This document shows, piece after piece, positions 6,949 to 12,791 of a DNA stretch of 16,378 bases (the stretch's first letter is position 1; every line of letters begins with the position of its first letter). The DNA is from JAJFVC01 sp039698075 (lineage in GTDB: Bacteria > Planctomycetota > Planctomycetia > Pirellulales > Thermoguttaceae). A model generated the notes under the pieces. That model ran no database searches. It had not been told where the DNA came from and saw only the letters and a list, made by a program, of their open reading frames with translations. The stretch spans positions 1 through 16,378 of the forward strand of contig JBDKTJ010000028.1 in the NCBI GenBank assembly GCA_039698075.1. Reading direction: 5' to 3'. Made by a program: the position numbers and the translations under genes.

Positions 6949-7962
6949 ATGTCTGCCTCAACTGTCTCGTGGTGCGCCTTTGACGTGTTTCTTATGATCC
7001 TTGCCGCAGCCGGTTGGCAACGGGCCTTCGCTGCTGAGCGTGAGCTAAGGCAGCAGGGCGCGACGTGGGAGGCTACGGCCTTGGCGCTCAAGGAAGAATT
7101 TGCCAAACGGTCTGGCAGGGCAGCCATGACCCTTATTGAGTTGCTGGTAGCCATTACGATCGCCGCCATACTGGCCGGGTTGGTACTCGCCGCCTATCGC
7201 TCAGCACAAGAGGGCGGACGATCATGGGCCACCAGGGCAACCATTGCCAAGCTCAACAACATCATCGCGGCACGGTACGAATCGTACATCACCCGAAGAG
7301 TGCCGATCCGCATTCCGGCCGGTACGTCGCCCGCTCAAGCCGCCAGGATGCGATTGGACGCTATCCGAGACTTGATGAGGATGGAAATGCCCGACGCCCG
7401 CAGTGACGTGATGAACGGTCCTATAGTATTCACTTGGGGCAGCGTGTCTGAACCGGCTTTGCATCGCCTCTACGCCGCAAACCCTCCGACGGCCGCCTAC
7501 GACGCCGCCCAGTGTTTGTACAAGGTGGTGAGCATGGGCTCGCCCGCTGAAATGGAACAATTCCACCAACAGGAAATTGGCGCGGTTGACGGCAAGCCGG
7601 TCTTCGTCGACGGCTGGGGAAATCCCATCATGTGGTTCCGGTGGGCACCGGGCTTTGTTGCCCCGGATTCAGAGATTCAATCCGGCGATTCGGTCAAGGA
7701 CCACGATCCTTTCGACAGCCGGAAGATCGAGCCCGACGCCTTCCGGCTGATCCCGCTGATTTACTCCGGGGGCGGGGCACATGGTGTAGATGGCAAGCCT
7801 TCCTATGGGCTCGACACCAGGGCTCCCACGGCTGCCGACATTGCCGCTGGTCGGGATTACTACGTCTACGCTGGGAACCCGTACAACCTCGGCTTGGCCA
7901 TGCCGATCCCCGGCAGCAGCTACCAAGGGAACATCGACAACCACCACGCGGATAGGCAGTAG
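6949..7962 (+). CDS. Type IV pilin/pseudopilin-like protein with N-terminal methylation motif
   Basis: The frame carries a class III prepilin signal, AAMTLIELLVAITIAAILAG, at about residues 58-77 from the chosen ATG, with the conserved Glu at mature position 5. The residue before the cleavage point is Ala instead of the usual Gly. The hydrophobic helix is followed by a large globular domain of about 250 residues with no recognised fold. This form is common among planctomycete type II secretion-like pseudopilins. The start is uncertain: the frame opens at 6862, but a terminator lies there. ATG 6949 is preceded by GGGGG and gives an unusually long leader of 59 residues; ATG 7126 would begin at the signal itself with no leader. 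The gene lies inside element 1, is convergent with the HTH gene downstream and may be cargo unrelated to mobility. Confidence 0.7.
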   Translation: MSASTVSWCAFDVFLMILAAAGWQRAFAAERELRQQGATWEATALALKEEFAKRSGRAAMTLIELLVAITIAAILAGLVLAAYRSAQEGGRSWATRATIAKLNNIIAARYESYITRRVPIRIPAGTSPAQAARMRLDAIRDLMRMEMPDARSDVMNGPIVFTWGSVSEPALHRLYAANPPTAAYDAAQCLYKVVSMGSPAEMEQFHQQEIGAVDGKPVFVDGWGNPIMWFRWAPGFVAPDSEIQSGDSVKDHDPFDSRKIEPDAFRLIPLIYSGGGAHGVDGKPSYGLDTRAPTAADIAAGRDYYVYAGNPYNLGLAMPIPGSSYQGNIDNHHADRQ

Positions 7963-7978
7963 CGCCGGATCGAGAAGA

Positions 7979-8593
7979 TTATCGGGACGTCGCGCCACGT
8001 CCCATGCGAAATGCTCGGACGAGTTGCTGCCACTTGGTGCGACGCTTTGGAAAGAGCGTCATGCTGATTCGCCTAATTTCGTCAGGCGATGGCTCACAGT
8101 TCCGAGCGGTCAGTGAGGCGTTTATCAGCATCAGTTCCCGCGGGTCAATGCTAGAGGTTTCAACGGCGATATTATTGGCCTTCATCCAGCCAGATACCGC
8201 TGTCCAACTCCAAAGGTTTTTTCCAGCACAATTGCATACCGGAGAAGGAAAGCCACCGGTCCCTCGGTCACCAGAGGCCAGTTGCCTCACGTATTCTCGG
8301 GTGATGCCAGCCCTACGCCCAATTTCCGAAGCATTCACAAGGTCGTCCGGTTCCATTCGCTGAACGCGAAGACCGACCGGCTTTCCGTTTACCTCGCAAT
8401 TTTCCACATTCTGAATTGCTGAGAGAACGGCCTCGGAAAACGATTCTGCATCCCGATCAAACTCCAAGCAGGGAATACCACCGCGAGTTGACACAATCGC
8501 ATCGTCGCATCCGGCTGCGTATAGGGCACCGGCCATTTCATCCGTGAACTCTGGCAAGCCGGATAAAACAAGGGTGAAATTGTGCGTCGTCAT
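7979..8593 (-). CDS. HTH protein, putative antitoxin partner of the HicA-like gene
   Basis: The protein has 204 residues. Residues 1-80 form an alpha/beta domain (FTLVLSGL, then FTDEMAGALYAAGCDDAIV, then CLEFDRDAESFSEAVLSAI). Residues 84-118 contain a helix-turn-helix (DLVNASEIGRRAGITREYVR) followed by the conserved-looking GGFPSPV, a Trp motif and a C-terminal helical tail. I recognise this as the larger member of a widespread two-gene arrangement in which the smaller gene comes first, but I know no established name. It starts 9 bases after the small gene's stop on the same strand and must share its transcript. By analogy with HicAB it could bind the operator upstream and neutralise the small protein; this is inference. 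The last codons overlap a perfect hairpin at 7984-8003. Confidence 0.75.
   Translation of the reverse strand: MTTHNFTLVLSGLPEFTDEMAGALYAAGCDDAIVSTRGGIPCLEFDRDAESFSEAVLSAIQNVENCEVNGKPVGLRVQRMEPDDLVNASEIGRRAGITREYVRQLASGDRGTGGFPSPVCNCAGKNLWSWTAVSGWMKANNIAVETSSIDPRELMLINASLTARNCEPSPDEIRRISMTLFPKRRTKWQQLVRAFRMGRGATSR
7984..8003. other. Hairpin between convergent genes
   Basis: GGGACGT and ACGTCCC form a perfect 7-bp stem with a 6-base loop. It lies in the last codons of the minus-strand HTH gene and just past the plus-strand pilin stop. With no T-tract it may merely reflect coding sequence, or it may be a weak bidirectional stop. Confidence 0.25.
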
Positions 8594-8602
8594 TTGTTCC
8601 GA

Positions 8603-8833
8603 TCAATCTGGGGTTTGCTTACAGCGGTCAACGACTCGCCTTATTTGCCGTGCGTGTCTCTCGGGGTTGCTTGGCGTCGAGTTTATAAAGAGCACTCGGC
8701 AGCAGTCGGGGCCACCAGGGCAGTACAATTTGCCCCAGCAATGACTACCCGTATCGTCGCAACGCCACCCCAGTGACTCGGCATACGCTACGGCTTCTTC
8801 GATGGCCTTCTTGGGGTGGCGCGATCTCGTCAT
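8603..8833 (-). CDS. Small HicA-like protein, putative toxin
   Basis: The protein has 76 residues. Its pattern is a basic N-terminal helix (RHPKKAIEEAVAYAESLGW), then GSHCWGKLYC with the Gly-Ser-His at 29-31, then STPSNPERHARQIRR. The Gly-Ser-His after a first helix and strand is the arrangement of the catalytic histidine in HicA mRNA-interferase toxins, which fold like a double-stranded-RNA-binding domain. The C-terminal half here differs from classical HicA. A longer frame reaches 8884, but the ATG at 8833 has AGGA five bases upstream and lies just after a -35/-10 pair, so I chose it. The HTH gene follows 9 bases later. Toxicity is unproven. Confidence 0.7.
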   Translation of the reverse strand: MTRSRHPKKAIEEAVAYAESLGWRCDDTGSHCWGKLYCPGGPDCCRVLFINSTPSNPERHARQIRRVVDRCKQTPD

Positions 8834-8837
8834 GTGA

Positions 8838-8867
8838 ATCCTACATCGTCTGTTGACAGTTGTCAAC
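8838..8867 (-). promoter_or_regulatory. Promoter with overlapping palindromic operator for the HicA-like pair
   Basis: On the minus strand TTGACA (8861-8866) and TAGGAT (8838-8843) are 17 bp apart. The perfect dyad GTTGACA-GT-TGTCAAC (8852-8867) overlaps the -35 box, the usual layout for autorepression in toxin-antitoxin modules. The -10 box ends only 4 bases before the ATG, so the mRNA would have almost no leader. Alternatively, the AGGA in the -10 box is simply the ribosome binding site and the true promoter is further upstream. Confidence 0.5.
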
Positions 8868-9237
8868 TGAAATCCTTCGGCCACAAAAAATACAAGCGAC
8901 GGCCCATAGCCGGCATTGTACTTGCGACCACCAATCCAGTCGATATACTCCGATTGAGGGGTTGCGCCACAACGCCAGCCCTTTCCGACCTCTCGCCGAC
9001 CCAGTGGCCGCTTTACGCGGCCGGCTTCTCCAGCTTGTCAGCTATGGCTATTGGCGTCACCATGCCGTGGCGTCCGGGCTGATGGGCTTTTGATCGCCGA
9101 ACATGCGTACACGTCCACAAAAACCACAATGCCGGCAAAAGGTGGGTGGCCAATTCTTTCTCTTCACTCTAGGACTGTCATCGGTTAAGCTTTGATCTTC
9201 TTTCGTACATTTGCCACGAAATGCCAAAGGTGATGAT
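8868..9237. other. Intergenic region, nothing firm
   Basis: About 370 bases between the divergent HicA-like and GIY-YIG-like genes. Short frames exist on both strands, one with a CRHCGFCG motif on the minus strand, but none has a ribosome binding site or continuous protein-like character. It should contain the promoter of the GIY-YIG-like gene; none was identified. Confidence 0.4.
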
Positions 9238-9591
9238 ATGCGTACTGACGCCGCAGTTGGACAAATTATTTTCAACCGCGCTAGGCTATACGTTTCTCGT
9301 CTTGGCCGATGCTATAACGATTTCTATGTGGGCATCACGGCCGATCCAGATAGGCGGCGTCGCGAACATGGCAATCCACGCTCTTGGCGATGCTGGAAGG
9401 CTGTGAGTGTCCGGGCTGCGACTGATGCGGAAAAGATGTTGCACCACGCGGGGATGCTGGGGGGGAGTGGGGGAACAAGCGGTGCCATGTATGTCTATGT
9501 CTTGCTAATGCAAGAGGACAAAGAGGCGCACCGCCGGGTACATGAAACTACTTGCGAGCAATTCACCCAATACGTGCTCGCCGACAGTTGA
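9238..9591 (+). CDS. GIY-YIG nuclease-like small protein
   Basis: The protein has 117 residues. The core FYVGITADPDRRRREHG at about 29-45 fits the second half of a GIY-YIG nuclease signature (Y-[IV]-G-x-T, then the Arg helix), and Glu65 in ATDAEKMLHH could be the metal-binding glutamate. The first GIY strand is degenerate (RLYVSRLG at about 16-23), so activity is uncertain. The frame is open from TTG 9211, but AAAGG at 9226-9230 is correctly spaced for ATG 9238. It stands alone on the plus strand inside element 1. Possible roles are DNA processing, homing or defence, none of which is shown. Confidence 0.6.
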   Translation: MRTDAAVGQIIFNRARLYVSRLGRCYNDFYVGITADPDRRRREHGNPRSWRCWKAVSVRAATDAEKMLHHAGMLGGSGGTSGAMYVYVLLMQEDKEAHRRVHETTCEQFTQYVLADS

Positions 9592-9635
9592 TTACGGCAT
9601 CAATTGCTCAGTGCCGTGGAATCCACTTGGTGTAT

Positions 9636-9669
9636 GAAAAAGCCCCGACCAACCGAAGCCAGCCGGGGC
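9636..9669 (-). terminator. Rho-independent terminator with UUCG tetraloop
   Basis: On the minus strand a 12-bp stem (GCCCCGGCTGGC with its partner, including G-U pairs) closes a TTCG tetraloop and is followed by TTTTT (9637-9641 as A on the plus strand). It lies 30 bases past the stop of the cysteine-rich gene at 9699 and probably ends the minus-strand transcript of element 1. Confidence 0.85.
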
Positions 9670-9698
9670 AACCAGCGGGCGCAAACATCCAGCCTGAG

Positions 9699-10061
9699 CT
9701 ACGCCACGGCTTTCATGCTCGTTTGTAGCCGCTTCTCCGCCTCGGTAGCCAGCTTGCGGTAGAAACTGGCAATCTTGCGCAGCTCCTTGACCAACTGAAC
9801 CTCCAACGAATCAGGCCCACGATCATCGAGGTACAAGAAATCTTCGTCCACCTTGGCGGACAGGGAGCACGAGTACAGATGCCCCATCGAGTCTTCCCGG
9901 CCGGGCCCATAGAACACGTTATGGGCGAACGACACTTGGATTGCCCCATCCGTCAACTCTGCCAGCCGATTCACGATTACCAACTTGGGGCATTTTTTGG
10001 AGCACTTTTGCCCTTGCCTGTTGTCACCACAAAGATCGATGCAGTTCTTTTCGCATGACAT
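9699..10061 (-). CDS. Small cysteine-rich hypothetical protein
   Basis: The protein has 120 residues. Five cysteines lie in the first 24 residues (positions 3, 7, 11, 20, 24; CEKNCIDLCGDN, then KCSKKC), suggesting a metal-binding N-terminus of zinc or iron-sulfur type. The middle is mixed (VIVNRLAELTDGAIQVSFAHN), and residues 80-115 form a charged helix (SLEVQLVKELRKIASFYRKL). I do not recognise the family. AGAGGA lies nine bases upstream of the ATG, and a strong terminator follows the stop, both supporting a real gene. It is the last gene of the minus-strand row that starts with the integrase. Confidence 0.65.
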   Translation of the reverse strand: MSCEKNCIDLCGDNRQGQKCSKKCPKLVIVNRLAELTDGAIQVSFAHNVFYGPGREDSMGHLYSCSLSAKVDEDFLYLDDRGPDSLEVQLVKELRKIASFYRKLATEAEKRLQTSMKAVA

Positions 10062-10365
10062 GGAAAATCATCCTCTCAAGAAAATCCCCGGCCCGGCTAC
10101 TTGCTGAAAAAGCGTTACGAGACGCCGCGCGGTCTTGCTATCCGTTCGACAAGGGCATTGCTGTCCATGCCTTGCGGGTCAATGCTTGGGTACGCGCACA
10201 AGCAAACGGGTCGGAGAGTTTTTGTCTAAAAACACCGCAGAACCTCGTAAAGGGTTTTTCAAGCCCTGGTGCCACCTTGAGGCAGCCACCATCGATCATT
10301 ATCGGCAAGCCTGCGAATCTGTCAACAGTCTGACAAAAGATTTTTTAACAGTTCCAATTCGTAGG
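10062..10365. other. Gap between cysteine-rich and DUF1580 genes
   Basis: About 300 bases without a supported gene. Frames on both strands lack ribosome binding sites. A weak inverted repeat around AGGG/CCCT near 10250-10270 is too short to call. The minus-strand transcript probably runs through it, or a separate promoter for the cysteine-rich gene lies here. Confidence 0.35.
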
Positions 10366-10665
10366 CTAGATGCCTACCGCTTCCAGTTTCCTCATCGCCT
10401 CAATGGTAGAGGCATCATGCTCGGCAGAATCAAACCGTGGCGGGCTGGCGGCGGTTGTCAGGGCGGCAAAAAACCGCTGGCACGCCTCGATGCTGGTGTA
10501 GCGACGATTTCCGATCAGGATGGTTTCCAGGACAATGCCTCGAATCCCGGCCCGGGTCCACCTCGCAACGGTGTTGGGGTGGACGGGACTTTCGTCACTT
10601 CTCCTCGGGAGCCGTTTTGCAGCCTGTCCAAAGCTAAGAAGATGCTCTTTTGCGTGGTCTATCAT
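10366..10665 (-). CDS. DUF1580-type planctomycete protein
   Basis: The protein has 99 residues from the ATG at 10665, which has a strong GGAGGT six bases upstream. Its sequence matches my memory of DUF1580: LLSFGQAAKRLPRR, then VHPNTVARWTRAGIRGIVLE, then IGNRRYTSIEACQRFFAALT. The central part resembles a MerR/excisionase-like winged helix that reads 'conditions, row header, DNA', and these proteins are typical of planctomycete integrated elements. It probably binds DNA, perhaps as a directionality factor or regulator for the integrase; this is inference. The frame continues upstream with no stop to a TTG at 10782; that extension is discussed separately. Confidence 0.8.
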   Translation of the reverse strand: MIDHAKEHLLSFGQAAKRLPRRSDESPVHPNTVARWTRAGIRGIVLETILIGNRRYTSIEACQRFFAALTTAASPPRFDSAEHDASTIEAMRKLEAVGI

Positions 10666-10782
10666 GGCACACCTCCGGTATGACAATTTGGAACGTACCT
10701 TTGTTATGCTGGCCTCTAACAGGTCAGCCTCTTCAGGAGTTAGGTCTGGGCATAAGCCCGCGAACTCGGGATCAATGGTCAA
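10666..10782 (-). pseudogene. In-frame upstream remnant resembling a ParB-like N-terminus
   Basis: Thirty-nine codons read TIDPEFAGLCPDLTPEEADLL and onward, in frame with the DUF1580 gene, starting with TTG at 10782 only 12 bases after the stop of the gene at 10795. The pattern IDPEF-x-L-x-P-x-LTPEE resembles the start of ParB-like/plasmid proteins. The resemblance ends after LEASI. It is either a truncated remnant that happens to be in frame or an N-terminal extension of the DUF1580 protein. The strong ribosome binding site at the internal ATG favours a remnant. Confidence 0.35.
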
Positions 10783-10794
10783 TTCGTCGCCTCG

Positions 10795-11307
10795 CTAGAA
10801 ACCTACCGCCTTGACCACTGCGGGATCGTTTGTTGGCCAGCGTCGGTGAAGTGTGGCGTTACTGCGTTTGCAGTGGCCTAGCTTCTCCTCGATCTCAATG
10901 GTGGTCTTGCCTTTCTTATCGTAGTCGCCTTGCCCGCCTGTAGCACAAATCTCGATACGATCAAGCAACGCCTGCACGTCGGGCCAGGAAGCTTTAAACG
11001 CGTTGACGCGTTCTGCACCACGAAGTAATCGTCCGTCTGCGGCCGCCGCCAACTTCAATAATGGTGTTGGGTCGTACCCCGCTTCCGTGACAATTGGTGC
11101 AAGATCTCTGCAAGCGCTCGCGATTGAAGTAATATCCACTTCAAGGTCTTGGGAAGCTTGTTGCGATTCGTCGAGGTGACGGAATGCGGCGTCTCTATCG
11201 CGATCCTTGATGGAACGCGTAAGGCTGTCATTGGAAAAGTCCCTGATCTCATCGTTCATAGTATAGAGGGAAAACCGCCGGCGAATATCACTGATTCTTC
11301 CTAGCAT
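10795..11307 (-). CDS. Hypothetical protein of element 1
   Basis: The protein has 170 residues, is hydrophilic and is probably mostly helical. Residues 25-120 are rich in Asp, Glu, Arg and Leu (SNDSLTRSIKDRDRDAAFRH, later LLKLAAAADGRLLRG). The C-terminus is basic (HCKRSNATLHRRWPTNDP). No signal peptide, membrane segment or known motif is visible, and I do not recognise it. The ATG at 11307 has GGAAG five bases upstream. Its start lies inside the end of a possible 47-codon ORF (stop at 11301-11303), a layout that allows translational coupling. It lies downstream of the integrase on the same strand. Confidence 0.6.
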   Translation of the reverse strand: MLGRISDIRRRFSLYTMNDEIRDFSNDSLTRSIKDRDRDAAFRHLDESQQASQDLEVDITSIASACRDLAPIVTEAGYDPTPLLKLAAAADGRLLRGAERVNAFKASWPDVQALLDRIEICATGGQGDYDKKGKTTIEIEEKLGHCKRSNATLHRRWPTNDPAVVKAVGF

Positions 11308-11444
11308 CTCATCTTCCTTTCGGCCGAGCGGCCGACCGATTGCGGGGCGAAGATGTTTCCCTGCAACCGGCCGACCATGCGGGGATCAATCCGCAAACCC
11401 GGCAATGCGTAATCTACTTCGTTTCCGATTCTCCGAAAAGCCAC
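11301..11444 (-). CDS. Possible small ORF between the integrase and the hypothetical gene
   Basis: A 47-codon frame starts with GTG at 11444, inside the 3' end of the integrase gene, and ends with TAG at 11301-11303, overlapping the ATG of the next gene. The translation includes VDYALPGLRIDPRMVGRLQG and looks protein-like. There is no ribosome binding site, so it would depend on coupling to integrase translation. The overlaps at both ends are the main support; it may be chance. Confidence 0.25.
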   Translation of the reverse strand: MAFRRIGNEVDYALPGLRIDPRMVGRLQGNIFAPQSVGRSAERKMRC

Positions 11445-12598
11445 TTGTGGACGTGTTCCGTCACGTCCAACAGCCGATCGTCGTCAACGCGCTCGCGGTA
11501 TTGTGCCGACATATCGCCACTACTGGCCGCGTGCCCCATGATGCTCTGTACTGCCGATAGATCGCGGACACCTTCGGCCACTGTCTGAAACGTGTGCCGA
11601 ATTGCATAAAATCCCCGCCGTGGCTTGATCTTCGCTGTTTTTAGCGCCCGGGCAAACTCCCCGGCCACTCGGTATCCATTGGCAGCCAAGTAGTTCTCGC
11701 CCCTCGGGCCGATGAAAATCAAAGCCTTGTGGGCGACATCTTTGGGCTGGCACCGCTGCTTCTTGACGGCCTTGATGGCTGATATCGTCTCGAGCCAAAG
11801 TGGTATCCGTCGCTCGATTCCCGTCTTTGGCCTCGGGTAGGTCAACCACCTGGTTTTGAGATTGACCGCTGCGAACGGCAGACCGGCAACATCGGAATTG
11901 CCAAGGCCACCGTTCGCGGCCAATAGGATCATGGCTTTCATGTTTGGGCCAGCCGTGGCCAACAGCGCCCGCAGTTCGGAGGCCTCAAACATTTTCGGCC
12001 CCGACTTGGCCCGATTCTTCCGCAGCACCTTGGCGCTTGGCTTCTTAAAGTCAACGCCGATCCTGACGGGCTGGTCGATCAAACCGGATTCGTAGCCGTA
12101 CTTGAAAACGGACCGCACCCGCTGGATTTCGTTTGCCAGCCGGATCGGTCCCCACTGCTTTGCGATACTGGCGCGGAGTCGGCGAAAGTCGTCGCCGACA
12201 AGATCGGCCACCAGCCGTAATCGCCCAAATGCCTTGACGAGACGCTCGCATGTTGCGAAGTATTCCTTGAAGCTCCGTTCCGTTAGTTCCCCCGATTCCA
12301 GCAGCCCCTTCTTGTGGCTCACAAATGCGTTGCAAATATCCTTGACGGCAATGATGTCGGTTGCAGGCGTCAGCGACTTCTTACTGTCATCTTGTCCGGC
12401 AAAAATGCCATCCTTTCGTGCTAACCAATCCTGAATCGCAGCCTTGCCTTGCGGATCGGTCGAAACCTTTCCGAAGTAATACGCCTTACCCTTGATCTTC
12501 TTGCACCACCTATTGGAGGCATGAGGGAACAGCGGGAAGTCTGGATGGGGCTTCTTTGGCTTGTCGTTAGCCTTTTTTGCAGCTATTATCTTGACCAT
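11414..12598 (-). CDS. Tyrosine recombinase (integrase) of element 1
   Basis: The integrase has 394 residues from the ATG at 12598. Residues 1-70 form an arm-binding-type domain (WCKKIKGKAYYFGKVS), 85-180 a core-binding SAM-like domain, and 200-390 the catalytic domain. Visible catalytic residues are Lys258 (RPKTGIERRIPLW), Arg334 (YAIRHTF), His356 (IMGHA) and the nucleophile Tyr367 (SAQYRER). The first catalytic Arg is replaced by Asn (GLGNSDVAGL, residue 234), and the usual His before the second Arg is Tyr. I recall such GxGN-S/T-D motifs in planctomycete integrases, so the loss may be a family trait. The frame is open to 12670, but a good promoter overlaps that region, so I place the start at 12598 despite no Shine-Dalgarno. 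It sits next to the right repeat and should catalyse element 1 movement. Confidence 0.85.
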   Translation of the reverse strand: MVKIIAAKKANDKPKKPHPDFPLFPHASNRWCKKIKGKAYYFGKVSTDPQGKAAIQDWLARKDGIFAGQDDSKKSLTPATDIIAVKDICNAFVSHKKGLLESGELTERSFKEYFATCERLVKAFGRLRLVADLVGDDFRRLRASIAKQWGPIRLANEIQRVRSVFKYGYESGLIDQPVRIGVDFKKPSAKVLRKNRAKSGPKMFEASELRALLATAGPNMKAMILLAANGGLGNSDVAGLPFAAVNLKTRWLTYPRPKTGIERRIPLWLETISAIKAVKKQRCQPKDVAHKALIFIGPRGENYLAANGYRVAGEFARALKTAKIKPRRGFYAIRHTFQTVAEGVRDLSAVQSIMGHAASSGDMSAQYRERVDDDRLLDVTEHVHKWLFGESETK

Positions 12599-12653
12599 GA
12601 TGGCGCTTGGCGGTAGAATCGGTTTTGGTGTCACAAAGCAGGTGTCAAGCACC

Positions 12654-12681
12654 ATTTTACTGGATGGCATGAAAACGTCAA
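12654..12681 (-). promoter_or_regulatory. Promoter for the element 1 integrase
   Basis: On the minus strand TTGACG (12676-12681) and TAAAAT (12654-12659) are separated by 16 bp. Transcription would begin near 12647, about 50 bases before the ATG at 12598. This supports the shorter integrase start. It lies between the integrase and the right attachment repeat. Confidence 0.55.
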
Positions 12682-12698
12682 GATGCCTATTTTACAGT

Positions 12699-12744
12699 TG
12701 TTTAGGATGGGTGGCCGAGTGGTCTAAGGCGGCGGTCTTGAAAA
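12699..12744. repeat. Right attachment-site repeat (attR of element 1), 46 bp
   Basis: A perfect copy of 6704-6749 in the same orientation, forming the 5' half of the intact tRNA-Ser plus 6 upstream bases. The base after it differs between the copies (G on the left, C on the right), marking the edge of identity within the anticodon stem-loop. Confidence 0.9.
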
Positions 12745-12791
12745 CCGCTGTAGGCGAAAGTCTACCGGGGGTTCGAATCCCTTCCCATCCG
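12705..12791 (+). tRNA. tRNA-Ser (anticodon UGA)
   Basis: The 87-base gene folds fully. Acceptor GGATGGG pairs with CCCATCC (12784-12790), with discriminator G at 12791. The D arm is GCC...GGC, the anticodon stem is GCGGT/ACCGC and the loop CTTGAAA gives anticodon UGA. A long class II variable arm (GTAG/CTAC) identifies serine, and the T loop is TTCGAAT with two G-U pairs in the stem. CCA is not encoded. It is the attachment site of the tandem elements. Its 5' half and upstream promoter now come from element 1, and the bases 3' of it belong to the integrase gene of element 2 on the opposite strand. Confidence 0.96.

Larger units (their letters stand above)
6704..12744. mobile_element. Integrated element 1 in tRNA-Ser, about 6 kb
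   Basis: The element is bounded by 46-bp perfect direct repeats that contain the 5' half of tRNA-Ser. A tyrosine recombinase gene reads inward from the right repeat, its start about 100 bp away. Cargo includes a pilin-like gene, a HicA-like/HTH gene pair, a GIY-YIG-like gene, a cysteine-rich protein, an unknown protein and a DUF1580 protein. There are no conjugation or replication genes, so it resembles a small integrative island that relies on its own integrase for movement. Excision would remove 5,995 bp and rebuild one intact tRNA joined to the left-flank upstream sequence. Confidence 0.8.

Noticed and set aside
9057..9275. Minus-strand frame with CRHCGFCG motif
   Set aside because: No ribosome binding site, overlaps the start of the GIY-YIG-like gene, and the cysteine motif is isolated.
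12599..12670. N-terminal extension of the element 1 integrase to 12670
   Set aside because: A good -35/-10 pair overlaps this segment, so the mRNA probably starts downstream of it; the extension also lacks conserved character.
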